Below are positions 44,889 to 54,600 of a stretch of 64,000 bases of DNA, one piece after another. This stretch comes from Niastella populi (GTDB lineage: Bacteria; Bacteroidota; Bacteroidia; Chitinophagales; Chitinophagaceae), in the NCBI RefSeq assembly GCF_002078015.1, contig NZ_LWBP01000178.1, positions 58,855 through 122,854 of the forward strand, written 5' to 3'. Position 1 is the first letter of the stretch. Each line of letters begins with the position of its first letter. The notes below the pieces were generated by a model. The model did no database searches. It had not been told where the DNA came from and saw only the letters and a list, made by a program, of their open reading frames with translations. Position numbers and translations under genes: made by a program.

Positions 44889-45256
44889 GTTTGTTGTTTG
44901 TGGTTTGCTGTTTGTAGTTTGTGGTTATCCTAAATGCAAGTTTATGGTTTATGGTTTTTTGTTTATGGTTTCTTAAATGCAAACCTCCTGATTGTTGGCA
45001 GTGTTGCTGCACAATCAGGAGGCCGAAGTTTAGTTATAAATCACAAATAAGGGTTTTCTTTCACGTTTCACGTTTGCCGTTTCACGATTATTAAGGAGTT
45101 TGTTGTTTGTTGTTACCCTAAATGAAACCTCCCGATTATTCGCAGTTTTGCGAACAATCGGGAGTCCGAACTATTTTGCCTTTATGCCTTTTTCTCGTTG
45201 CCTAGTTGCCTCGTTGCCTAGTTGCCTCGTTGCCTTTATGCCCTTATGCCTCTTCC
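44889..45256. repeat. Word repeats and two related hairpins between convergent genes
   Basis: This 368-bp gap has TTTGTTG/TTTGTGG/TTTGTAG words (44889-44930), TTTATGG words (44940-44970), TTTCACG/TTTGCCG words (45057-45086) and GTTGCCT words (45190-45240). Embedded are two hairpins: CCTCCTGATTGT (44984-44995) with ACAATCAGGAGG (45011-45022), and CTCCCGATT (45129-45137) with AATCGGGAG (45156-45164). The second differs by compensatory changes (T-A to C-G), so the stem is conserved. They may act as terminators for the convergent AraC and GMC genes, although no long T-run follows. Confidence 0.75.
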
Positions 45257-46987
45257 TTACAAATTCTGCTTCTTCAACTCTCCCACCGCAAAATCAGCGG
45301 CTCTCGCTGTCATTGCCATATACGTAAGCGAAGGATTCTGACAGGCCGAGGAGGTCATGCAGGCGCCGTCGGTAACGAAGACATTGGGTGCATCCCATAC
45401 CTGGTTATGGCCGTTCAGCACCGATGTTTTGCGGTCGCGCCCCATGCGAGCCGTACCCATTTCATGAATACCCTGCCCGATGGCATAATTGTCTGCATTC
45501 CAGGTTTTGATGTTCTTCACCCCGGCCGCTTCGAACATGGCCACTAATTCGGTTAAGATATCCTTGCGCATTTTCCATTCATTCTCTTTCAGTTCGGCAT
45601 CCATGGCCAGCACAGGCAGTCCCCATTTATCTTTAACCGAAGTATCGAGGGTGATCTTATTCTCATGGTAGGGCAGCACTTCGCCAAAACCCGTGGCGCC
45701 GATGTGCCAGGCGCCCGGTTCCACCAGCGCGTCTTTCAGTTCGGCGCCGATGCCCATTTCGGCCACATCGCGCGACCAGCCGTCGCGGCTGGCGCCACCC
45801 TGGTAACCGTAGCCCCGCAGGAAATCGCGTTTGTCGCCAAACAGGTTAACAAAACGCGGAATATAAAAACCATTGGCGCGGCGGCCATAGTAGTATTTAT
45901 CTTCATATCCTTCCACCAGTCCGGCGGCGCCCAGCATGTAGTGATGGTCCATCACATTATGCCCCAGTTCGCCGCTGCTGCTGCCGAGGCCGCCCGGCCA
46001 GATGTCGGTAGCCGAGTTCATGAGCACCCAGGCGCTGTTCAACGCCGAGGCACACACAAAAACGATCTTAGCATAAAACTCATAGGTTTTGTTGGTTTCC
46101 GCATCCAGCACTTCAACGCCTTTGGCTTTTTTGGCGTCTTTGTCGTAAATGAGTTTGGTAACGATGCTCCAGGGCCGCACCGTGAGGTTACCTGTTTTCA
46201 TGGCAGCCGGCAGGGTGCTGCTCTGGGTACTGAAATAACCGCCGAAGGGGCAGCCTTCCCAGCACCGGTTCCTGAACTGGCATTGGGTACGCCCCTCGAT
46301 GGGAGCGGTGAGGTTGGCCACGCGGCCTATGAATAAATGGCGTTGATTTTTATAATGGGCTTTGATGCGGGCGGCCACATCTTTCTCCACGCAGTTGAGG
46401 TCCATGGGTGGAAGGAACTGACCATCGGGTAACTGGGGCAGTCCCTCTTTTGATCCGCTGATGCCGGCGAAGCGCTCCACATGGTCGTACCAGGGGGCCA
46501 GGTCGCGGTAGCGGATGGGCCAGTCTACCCCGTACCCGTCTTTGGCATTGGCCTCGAAGTCAAAATCGCTGAGGCGGTAGCTTTGGCGGCCCCATAAGAG
46601 GGAGCGGCCGCCCAGCTGGTAACTGCGCCACCAGGTAAAGGGCTTTTTCTCCACGTACGGACAATCCTTTTCATTGGCCCAGGCGGTTTGGTTCTCTTCA
46701 TGAACGATGGTACCGCCGGCCCAGTCGCGGGTAGCAACGGGCAGGTCGTGTTTTATTTGTTGGGTTTGTTTACCGCGGTGTTCGAAATCCCACGGGTTGT
46801 TGTTGGCGGTTTTGTAATCCTTGATGTGTTCGATATTCCGGCCCCGTTCAAGCATCAGTACCTTCAGGCCTTTTTCGGTAAGTTCTTTGGCGGCCCAGCC
46901 GCCACTTATTCCTGAGCCGATGACAATAGCGTCATATGTGTTTTGGACAACAGCTTTGCTGTTAACATTGAGCGAATCCCCTGGCAT
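45257..46987 (-). CDS. GMC family oxidoreductase
   Basis: 576-aa FAD-dependent glucose-methanol-choline oxidoreductase. The N-terminal FAD motif DAIVIGSGISGGWAAKEL has GxGxxG at residues 24-29 and ERG at about 47. GGRSLLWGRQSYR and CWEGCPFGGYFSTQSS are family features, the latter a Cys-rich loop known from gluconate 2-dehydrogenase large subunits. Active site: GIHEMGTARMG (His508) and CQNPSLTYMAMTARAAD (Asn near 552). No signal peptide, partner small subunit or cytochrome gene lies nearby, so the electron acceptor is unknown. Confidence 0.92.
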   Translation of the reverse strand: MPGDSLNVNSKAVVQNTYDAIVIGSGISGGWAAKELTEKGLKVLMLERGRNIEHIKDYKTANNNPWDFEHRGKQTQQIKHDLPVATRDWAGGTIVHEENQTAWANEKDCPYVEKKPFTWWRSYQLGGRSLLWGRQSYRLSDFDFEANAKDGYGVDWPIRYRDLAPWYDHVERFAGISGSKEGLPQLPDGQFLPPMDLNCVEKDVAARIKAHYKNQRHLFIGRVANLTAPIEGRTQCQFRNRCWEGCPFGGYFSTQSSTLPAAMKTGNLTVRPWSIVTKLIYDKDAKKAKGVEVLDAETNKTYEFYAKIVFVCASALNSAWVLMNSATDIWPGGLGSSSGELGHNVMDHHYMLGAAGLVEGYEDKYYYGRRANGFYIPRFVNLFGDKRDFLRGYGYQGGASRDGWSRDVAEMGIGAELKDALVEPGAWHIGATGFGEVLPYHENKITLDTSVKDKWGLPVLAMDAELKENEWKMRKDILTELVAMFEAAGVKNIKTWNADNYAIGQGIHEMGTARMGRDRKTSVLNGHNQVWDAPNVFVTDGACMTSSACQNPSLTYMAMTARAADFAVGELKKQNL

Positions 46988-47357
46988 AGCATCGTGTTTG
47001 GTTGGTGTGAAATGAGGTTCAATATATCGAATTAACGGGGAATATGCGTCATTTTAACATTAAATTTTAATGTGGCGAAGTGCGGGCTATCAGGTATTAA
47101 CTATCGGCTTCAGGCAGAAGGCTAAAAGCTTAAAGCTTAAGGCCAAAAGCAAATACAGTTACATTCGGGTTTTCCGTTTTATGCTTTCACCCTTAGGCTG
47201 TATTTGCGTTAAACGTTCTGCGTTAAGTGTTCTGCGTTTTGCTGTATTTGTATTCGCCTTAAGCTTTTAGCCTTAAGCCTTAAGCTTTATTACGTGAAGC
47301 CTGCAGCTGTATTCTGTATTGCTTGCAGCTTGCGGCTTAAAGCCTGGGGCTGTATTC
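46988..47357. repeat. GAATAC-separator word array
   Basis: The 370-bp gap is nearly filled by separators (CTGTATTTGTATTCGCC near 47235, and CTGTATTTGCG, CTGTATTCTGTATTGC and CTGTATTCTC variants) and words such as TTAAGCC, CTTAAAG, GTTCTGC and CTTGCAG. It runs up to the TGA of the gene at 47358. Confidence 0.75.
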
Positions 47358-47663
47358 TCACAATTTAAATTCGTGGGCTTCTGCTGTATCGAACACTGCC
47401 ATTAATCGAATATGCGAATAATCCTGCTGGTCTTTTACTTCGTAGCGAAGGAGTTTATCGGCGTTGCGGGCGAACTCGGTGCGCAGTTGCAGGTATTGTT
47501 CTTCGGTGATGATGCCATCTTTGAGGTATTTGTCGAGTTTGCGCAGCCGTTTTTCATATGCTTTAACAATGTATCCTTTCGCTTCCAAAACGGCGTGCAT
47601 ATAGTTGGGGCGTTTTCTACGTCGGCCATTATTTCCGGGATGAGCGCTCATAGCAGTCAGCAT
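47358..47663 (-). CDS. Small basic coiled-coil protein (SHOCT-like)
   Basis: 101 aa from the ATG at 47663 (MLTAMSAHPGNNGRRRKRPN); a TTG 12 nt upstream is the other option. A basic N-terminus is followed by a helical stretch YIVKAYEKRLRKLDKYLKDG and IITEEQYLQLRTEFARNAD, the latter like a SHOCT motif (short C-terminal oligomerisation domain). No known catalytic feature. Minus-strand TAAATTTG (47673-47680) matches the -7 consensus just upstream of the ATG. The repeat array starts immediately after its stop. Confidence 0.65.
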   Translation of the reverse strand: MLTAMSAHPGNNGRRRKRPNYMHAVLEAKGYIVKAYEKRLRKLDKYLKDGIITEEQYLQLRTEFARNADKLLRYEVKDQQDYSHIRLMAVFDTAEAHEFKL

Positions 47664-48132
47664 TTGTTCTTTCAAATTTATTCAAATTCAAAGGGAAGCG
47701 TAACGTTGCATGGCCGCGTTAGCGGCATTATTTTTTTAATTATATATAGCGGGTTATTATTACTAAAGACAAAAATATTTATGCGATCACGCGTAAAGGA
47801 AAAAGCAAAATTGGTGTTGCCGAAAAATTAGTATGCTGAATGAAGTGAAGCTGTATTTGTATTCGCCTTAAGCTTTCGGCGTTTGGGTTTCAGCTGTATT
47901 CGCTTTCAGCTTTCAGCTTTAGGCTGTATCCCGGCACTAAAGTAACACCAAAAGATTGCAAACTATGACTAAAATGGGCAAAACATGAACTTATTTTCTT
48001 TTTACATTTTAGCCAGACCTGTAATTTTAACTGGAATTATGACCATTCTCAGCGCTACATGCGCAGCATAAACCTTACTTATTAAATGCAACGCTTGTTA
48101 TTTACGCTTAAAACGTTATAAATCGTTGCGCC
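47664..48132. repeat. Gap with a GAATAC-separator array
   Basis: About 470 bp. At 47848-47935 CTGTATTTGTATTCGCC and two CTGTAT variants alternate with CTTTCAG, CTTTCGG and GTTTCAG words. The rest (47950-48130) is AT-rich and upstream of the AraC gene; no promoter match is seen. Confidence 0.65.
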
Positions 48133-48486
48133 ATGATCAATATTGTGAAGCCTTATTCGAAGTATGTGCGGGATGCCATCAGCTGCATCAAACAGCACAT
48201 AGATGACAATCCTTTTTGTTACAAAACATCCGCAGAGTTGCTGGAACAGGTATGTTCCCCCAATAGAAGTTCCGTTGAAAAAGCATTTAAAGACGTGTTT
48301 GGCTTTGGTATCAAAGAATACCAGGTAAAACAACGTTTGAATGCATCCAAAAAATTTCTGGAAGCTGGTATGAGTAAAAAGCAGGTGGCGGCTAAATGTT
48401 TATACAGATCGCAAAGCGCTTTTGCCGCCGCGTTTAAAAAGGAGTTCGGTTTAACGCCAACCGAATGGCAAACGCGTTTTGCCTGA
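48133..48486 (+). CDS. Single-domain AraC-type regulator
   Basis: 117 aa, only the DNA-binding domain. First HTH: IKQHIDDNPFCYKTSAELLEQVCSPNRSSVEKAFK; second HTH: EAGMSKKQVAAKCLYRSQSAFAAAFKKEFGLTPTEWQ. It is related in plan to the regulator at 44517-44888, but its HTH sequences are divergent. It is alone on its strand, and its target is unknown; the sigma/FecR/SusCD locus lies 1.2 kb downstream, with a decayed GT2 between. Confidence 0.82.
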   Translation: MINIVKPYSKYVRDAISCIKQHIDDNPFCYKTSAELLEQVCSPNRSSVEKAFKDVFGFGIKEYQVKQRLNASKKFLEAGMSKKQVAAKCLYRSQSAFAAAFKKEFGLTPTEWQTRFA

Positions 48487-48605
48487 GCTAACGCACATGG
48501 ATGTTGCAATTTTCTACAACATTTATGCAATAAGCGATAATAATGAAGCAAAAATCTATAATGAGCCGGTGTAACTTGCATACAGAACGAATGAAGCTCC
48601 GGTAA

Positions 48606-48926
48606 TTGCCACCGGAAGAAATAAAAAGAACGGATCGAGGCCTATTTGTAATTGTTTCACGTAATGAGGAAAAGACGATAGCGCTGATCCTTATCCGGAT
48701 CAATGAGGTAAAGCTGATCAGGAATATAGAAAAAGAGGTGATCATTGTAAATGATTGCTCCAGCGACAATACGGAAGCAGTTGTACAGAACTATATATCG
48801 AACACACCGGATCTGACGATCAATTACTTCAAATATATAAAGCACGATGTAAACCAGGGAAAGGGTGCGGCTATCCATACAGGCATTGCCGCGTTTTATG
48901 GGAAGCTTTTTGGGATATATATATAA
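48606..48926 (+). pseudogene. Glycosyltransferase family 2 fragment
   Basis: The frame (TTG start, 106 codons) shows the N-terminal GT2 pattern: VSRNEEKTIALILIRINEVKL where AYNEEKT is normal, EVIIVNDCSSDNTEAVVQNYI with the donor-binding DCSSD, and VNQGKGAAIHTGIAA. It ends at a stop before the DxD/acceptor region, so about two thirds of a GT2 (polyprenol mannosyl/glucosyltransferase type) is missing. The stretch before the expected Pro-Ala-Tyr is also degraded. It is a relic. Confidence 0.7.
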
Positions 48927-48938
48927 CTGTTGCAATCA

Positions 48939-49017
48939 ATATAGTACAACTGATCGGTGTAGTGAATTGCTGCATTAAAGCTGCTGGTGAATAACAATGC
49001 ATTAAATTGTACTATAT
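48939..49017. repeat. 11-bp inverted repeat near the GT2 relic
   Basis: ATATAGTACAA (48939-48949) and TTGTACTATAT (49007-49017) are exact complements 57 bp apart. Outside them, TGCAATCAAT on the left and ATTGATTATAATTGCA on the right extend the pairing with gaps. This may be the end structure of a small mobile or MITE-like element that truncated the GT2 gene, or a hairpin. The remaining space to 49391 is AT-rich with no gene. Confidence 0.45.
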
Positions 49018-49391
49018 CTCAACTTTTATTGATTATAATTGCATTGCCACAACTTATGCAATATGCTGTTCATTCGTTATTATTAACCTTCTTACCCCTC
49101 TCTCATTAAATAGCAGGTACAACTATAACTTAAGGTACCAGGAACCCAATTGATTAAAATCAATTAATCGAAAAAGACAGCAAAAAATTCTCATCTTTCA
49201 GCTGTCGTATTTTGCTGCATCAACTTAATGCTTCATTTTTGCGCCATCCCACTTACTTCGTTTTTTATCTCCCACCTTTTCCGCATTGATATGCCTTGCA
49301 TACAGATAAAATGTAGCAATGGCGAAACTGTTGCGACTACAACTATGGTGCCCCGCGCATCTATTCTTTCACTTCAAATGCATAATCAGAA

Positions 49392-50042
49392 ATGCCTAGC
49401 AACCTGGAAATCGACCTACTTAACCAGCGTGATAATACAGTTATTGACATACTGTATGCTGAATTTATCCCACCCATATTTTTATTCTGCCTGATCCTGT
49501 TGGAAGATCAACAGGCTGCCGAGGACGCCACACAGGAGGCATTAGTTAAGATGTGGACTACTCCCGATGAGCGCTTTATAACTGAACAAGACGTACGGGA
49601 CTATCTGTTCATCGTTGCGCGAAATAAATGTATCGACATATGCCGAAAAAACAAGCGATACAAGGCAAAGTTGCGGGAGCTGCGCCACAACAATAACTTT
49701 GAAGATCCGATGGTGCTGTTGGCATGGCAGGAAGCTGAAATCATCAATGAACTGCACAAGGCTATAAGCCGGCTTACACCCGAGGAAGCAGCGGTAATAA
49801 AGCTCTGGTTCTGGCACGACAGGAACAATTCGGAAATATCCTCAACACTTAATATTTCTCCTAGTACGCTGTACCGGCGAAAGAAATCGGCCATAGATAA
49901 ACTACGCAAAATGCTTAAGAATAAGTGCCTGGTAATAACTGTTATACTTTTACTTTCGATCGTATGTGCCGCACTGTTTCCAAAAAAAACTTTTCAAAAT
50001 CTGGCAGTTTTTTACTACCTGTTCGTCTTTAATATGGGATAA
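49392..50042 (+). CDS. ECF RNA polymerase sigma factor with a C-terminal TM helix
   Basis: 216 aa. Region 2 (about 15-95) includes YAEFIPPIFLFCLILLEDQQAAEDATQEALVKMW and the DYLFIVARNKCIDICRKN core; region 4 (about 130-175) includes AISRLTPEEAAVIKLWFW and NSEISSTLNISPSTLYRRKKSAIDKLR, an HTH. Unusually, a hydrophobic helix LVITVILLLSIVCAALF follows at about 179-196, so the sigma factor could be membrane-tethered. FecR starts 41 bp downstream. By analogy with SusCD loci, the sigma is released when the transporter senses its ligand. Confidence 0.9.
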   Translation: MPSNLEIDLLNQRDNTVIDILYAEFIPPIFLFCLILLEDQQAAEDATQEALVKMWTTPDERFITEQDVRDYLFIVARNKCIDICRKNKRYKAKLRELRHNNNFEDPMVLLAWQEAEIINELHKAISRLTPEEAAVIKLWFWHDRNNSEISSTLNISPSTLYRRKKSAIDKLRKMLKNKCLVITVILLLSIVCAALFPKKTFQNLAVFYYLFVFNMG

Positions 50043-50083
50043 TAAAAACGAAGTAAGCCTTTACCTTTATTTAATAACAAACT

Positions 50084-51448
50084 ATGTTTATGTCAGAAAC
50101 ACATAAACCTATTTCAACGCTCGTTGTAAATTACCTGTTGGGCACAGCCACACCCACCGAAATAACGCAGCTTGAAAAATGGGCTTCTCTTTCAGCAGAA
50201 AACAGGAACTTACTCCACCGGTTCAATAATCACAGGTTGTTGAGGTCCCGTTTACAGCAACTGGATGAAATAGATTTACAGGAACGCGTCAACGATTTCC
50301 ACCGACGCCTAAGGGAGCACAAAACAAAAACCTCCCTGGCAACAAAACTATGGCAGAACAAACACATTGCAAAACTATGGCGGTATAAATATGAAGCAGC
50401 GGCCGCCATCCTGTGCCTAATCCTCGTAGCCCCCTACCTTTATAAACTGGCGCTTACCCGTGATGCTGCAATTACTCCATCTGTTGCAACTACCTTAACC
50501 AAATCAAAAAAGCAAACAGTCCATCATCCACACCCGGAAACAACATTTGTAAAACACCACCACCAACCGGCATCGCCTCGGTTGAACAAAAGTAAGTCTG
50601 TAAAAAAAACACCCCTGCTAACAAACCAGATCAAAAAAACCACAGATGTACAGTCCACCGGGGCAGCTTCCCGCACCAACCCATGGGCGAACGATCCGGA
50701 AACGCAGCCACCAACTTCCGCTACCAAACAGTCGCAGATACCCATGGAGTTCGCCGCCAAAAACAAACCCATGGCCAACAACATCATCGGCCCCAGACAG
50801 GCAGAACATCTTTTACAGAATGAAGACAAATCCCTTTTGAAAGACCACCCGTTACCCGACCAAAGCCTTATAACACTCAATGCGGCTTCAACTCTTAAAT
50901 ACCCCAATATATTTAAGGGCAACAAAAGAAGGATCGAGCTTAACGGGGAAGGATATATTGAAGCAAAACAGGCTGACGCATTCCCGTTCCTCGTAGTGGC
51001 GAACACCGTACATATAGAAACGGCCGGCGGTACCTTTAACGTACGGGCGTATGAAGATGAAGCGCAAACACAGATCACGGCGCTCACCGGTAACAACCTG
51101 GTTGTGGCTGCAGGCCCCTATCAGGCCACTGTTCAACCGGGCCAGATGGCTGTCATTACCAAAGGATCGCCAATTGAAGTGTATAACAATATTGATCCCA
51201 ACGCTATAAGCGCCTATACCAGGCTGGAATTCCAATTCAACAATGCAGAGCTAAACAGGGCTGCTGCCGAAATTGCCCGCTGGTATGACGTTCCACTTGA
51301 TGGCACAGCCCCATCACATATCCGGATTTCCTTCACCGGCACCCGGGGCCTGCATCTTGAAGATTTAAAAAATTTAATTAACAACCTCACAACCTCCGAC
51401 AACAAACCACATCTTAAGCTGGCAGATGGCAGGTTGGTCATCGAATAA
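50084..51448 (+). CDS. FecR family anti-sigma factor
   Basis: 454 aa; a second ATG at 50090 is equally good. The N-terminal anti-sigma domain has VVNYLLGTATPTEITQLEKWASL. A TM helix lies at about 105-122 (AAAAILCLILVAPYLYKLAL). The periplasmic part has an unusually long His/Lys/Pro/Thr-rich linker (about 128-250) before the FecR domain (EGYIEAKQADAFPFLVVANT, VHIETAGGTFNVRAYED) and the DUF4974-type C-terminus (LEFQFNNAELNRAAAEIARWYDV). It transmits a signal from the SusC transporter to the sigma factor. Confidence 0.9.
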   Translation: MFMSETHKPISTLVVNYLLGTATPTEITQLEKWASLSAENRNLLHRFNNHRLLRSRLQQLDEIDLQERVNDFHRRLREHKTKTSLATKLWQNKHIAKLWRYKYEAAAAILCLILVAPYLYKLALTRDAAITPSVATTLTKSKKQTVHHPHPETTFVKHHHQPASPRLNKSKSVKKTPLLTNQIKKTTDVQSTGAASRTNPWANDPETQPPTSATKQSQIPMEFAAKNKPMANNIIGPRQAEHLLQNEDKSLLKDHPLPDQSLITLNAASTLKYPNIFKGNKRRIELNGEGYIEAKQADAFPFLVVANTVHIETAGGTFNVRAYEDEAQTQITALTGNNLVVAAGPYQATVQPGQMAVITKGSPIEVYNNIDPNAISAYTRLEFQFNNAELNRAAAEIARWYDVPLDGTAPSHIRISFTGTRGLHLEDLKNLINNLTTSDNKPHLKLADGRLVIE

Positions 51449-51526
51449 GCCCCATGCGTTCTGATGTTGTATTCTGGTCACTGCATTACATTGACCATTA
51501 GCCTCGTTCTGCCACCAATGCTGCGT

Positions 51527-51552
51527 TGCACTTCCTGGATGCAGGAAGTGCA
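51527..51552 (+). promoter_or_regulatory. Hairpin between fecR and susC
   Basis: TGCACTTCCTG (51527-51537) and CAGGAAGTGCA (51542-51552) are perfect complements with a 4-nt loop, within the 223-bp gap before susC. No T-run follows, so it is better explained as an mRNA-stability or attenuation structure, or an operator, than as a terminator. Confidence 0.5.
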
Positions 51553-51671
51553 CCAGTATTACCGCGCAACTTTTTCAACCATTAAACGCATACCCTCCGT
51601 ACTTCCCAAATATTTTTATCAACGGCTGCGGCAATTGCGCTGCCATTTCAACAATTGAAACCTTCAGGAAG

Positions 51672-54600
51672 ATGATCTTAAAACCAGTGATTTATTTAAT
51701 TCTCCTCTTATTGATGTCGCAGCTAACCCGTGCGCAACAGGACACCCGTACTAAAAAAAAGCCACCTGAAAAAGCATCAACCGCCAAAACAAAAAAAACA
51801 AACACGCCCAATGGAGGCAAGGTGTTAGACCGAAGAAACGAAGAGCCTGTTGCCGATGCCCTGGTTAAAAACCTGAGTACCGGTATTTCCAAGGCTACCA
51901 ACAGTGACGGGTGGGTCATGTTCGAGGACCTCAAACCATATACCTACCTAAAAGTGTCAGGTAAAAATATAATCACTGACACCTATTATTTAGGGCGGCA
52001 GCGGGGCTTCGTTATTTATGTAGAAAAAAAGCTTTCTTCCAATGTAGCAACGGTAGCTATTCATACCGGTTACCAGTACTTTAAAAAAAACAGCAATACC
52101 AGCGCAAATTTCTCCGTAAAGCAGGCGCCGTTTCAGCAGCGGGTAGCGATCAACGTTCCACAAAGGCTGGAAGGATTAGTGCCCGCACTGTTGGTCACCA
52201 ATAATAACCCTGCCACTAATAAGCCTGCCGGGTTAACTATCGGCGCCCGCACCAGTTTAGTTAACCCCTACGCATTGATCGTTATCGATGATTTTCCGTT
52301 GGAGGGGAACCTCATCAACATTAACCCGGACGACGTGGAGGATATATCGGTTTTGCGCGATGCGACTGCCATTGGCATCTGGGGCGCCAGGGCTGCCAAT
52401 GGCGTTGTGGTTATTAAAACCAGATCAGCTAAATATATCGATCGCTTTCGCGTATCATTCAATACTTCCGTTGGTACCGCTGCGCGGCCAGATCCTTTTC
52501 AGGGCGAACGAATGAGCGCTGCCGAACACATCTTCGTTGATACTACTTTGTTCCGCACCGGTTTTTTTGACCTGATGGAAAAGAACCGCAGCCACCCGGC
52601 ATTATCGCCGGTAGTAGAAGCATTGTATAACAATGGTAGAACGCCTGCACAACGACTGGCTTATTTTGATACCCTGAGCTCGCTCGATAACCGGCAACAG
52701 CTAAAAAAATTCTTTTACCGCCGAAGCTTCCGGCATCATTTCTTCATTCAATGTGAAGGTGGTAGTGATAAACACAATTTTTATTTTTCAACCGGTTACG
52801 ATCGCATCAACCCCGAAGTACGATCGGCCATTGAAGAACGCAAAACCACCCTGTTCAATTTCAACACCAAACTAAATGGGCTGGAACTTTCTATAGGGTT
52901 CTCCGCAGCACACCGGAAGCAGCATAACACAAATGGGGTTCCCGAAATAATGCGGCCGTACGAAATGCTTACAGATGTCAGTGGCCATCCGGCGGCCATC
53001 GCATGGCAGTACCGGCATGGTTATGTAGATACAGCCGGGAAAAAAACCGGGCTCGACTGGAAGTATTACCCGCTGCAGGAATTCCGCCTCCGTAACAATA
53101 CCCTTACACAAACTGACTACCGCTACGACGTGGCATTAAAATATAACGCAGCGCCCGTTTTACCCGGCCTCGAGATCAATGCTTTTTTTCAGCAACAGCT
53201 GGCCGATAACCGGTTGAAGGAGATCCATGACAAAGAAAGTTTTTTTTCCCGCAACCTGGTAAACAGTTTTACCCAGGTACGGCCAAATGAAATATTTAAG
53301 CCTGTACCTGAAGGCCATATTGCAGATGTTTATAAAACGGGCTATAACATTACCAACTTCCGGTTACAGCTTGTTTATACAAAAAAGTGGTATGGCAGCA
53401 GGCTTATTGCCATGGCCGGGCAGGACCACATCAAACGTAAGGAAGAGTATTTACGCGACCGGATATATAACTATATAGAAAATAACTGGTCCGGCGCCGA
53501 CAACCTGAATTACAACCAGCTTTTCCCATTGTATTACAACACATCTGTGGCTATTCCCATCCCCTACTACCGGCTTGAACGATCGATAAGTCATAACTAT
53601 TCATCTACCTATATCAATGCGCTTTTCAGGTGGAAAGAAAAATATGATCTTTCAGCCAGCGCCAGAAAGGAACGTTCGAACCTGTTCGGGACTGTTACAA
53701 ACAGAAGCTTTATACCATTATTATCCTGCGGCCTCGCATGGCAATTAAGCGCTGAACGCTTTTATCGCCTGAAATGGCTGCCGGTTGCCAGGTTCAGCAT
53801 TACCTATGGCCATACCGGCAATCCACCCTATAATGCCCTGGCACAACGGACACTCGACTATGCCGGTTACAATACAAATGGCGATCCTTTTGCGTTTATA
53901 AACAGCATTGGAATGTCTTCACTGCTTTGGGAAAAAGTACGCAATATACATATCGGCTTCAATGCAAGAACGTTTAACGACCGCATTGAGCTCAGCGTAA
54001 ACTGGTATGGCAAAAAGGCAAGAAACGTGGTCAGCTACATAGCGCTTAATCCTACCTCGGGGAATAATACCCTCACCGGAAATTATGCGGGAATGGCTTC
54101 GAACAACCTCGATGTGGTGGTTGAAACTAAAAACATTCTCAGGTTGTTCCGGTGGAATACAGCCTTTCAGTTAAGCGTGGTAAAAGACAGAGTAACCAAA
54201 GTTGAGGATACGTTACTGCCGGCATGGATGTATTGCGATCCGGAATACATCACCGCAGTAAAAGGCAAACCCCTGTACGGTCTCTTCAGTTTTGATTTTA
54301 AAGGGCTCGATAATGCCGGCAATCCGCTTGGGAATAAAGGCATCGATTACGTAAACATGGTAACGGCAAATGGCGACAGCGATCTTGTTTATAACGGGCG
54401 GGCTACGCCCGGCATCTTCGGCAGTATCACCAACGACTTCAGTTATAAACAATTTAACCTGTCGGTAACCTTATTGTACAAGCTGAATTATTATTTCAGA
54501 AGACAATCTGTCAATTACTATAAACTATACCTGGGCCAGTCAGCCGGTTCTGCCGACTTCCGCCAACGCTGGCAGCAACCGGGCGATGAAGAAACAAAGA

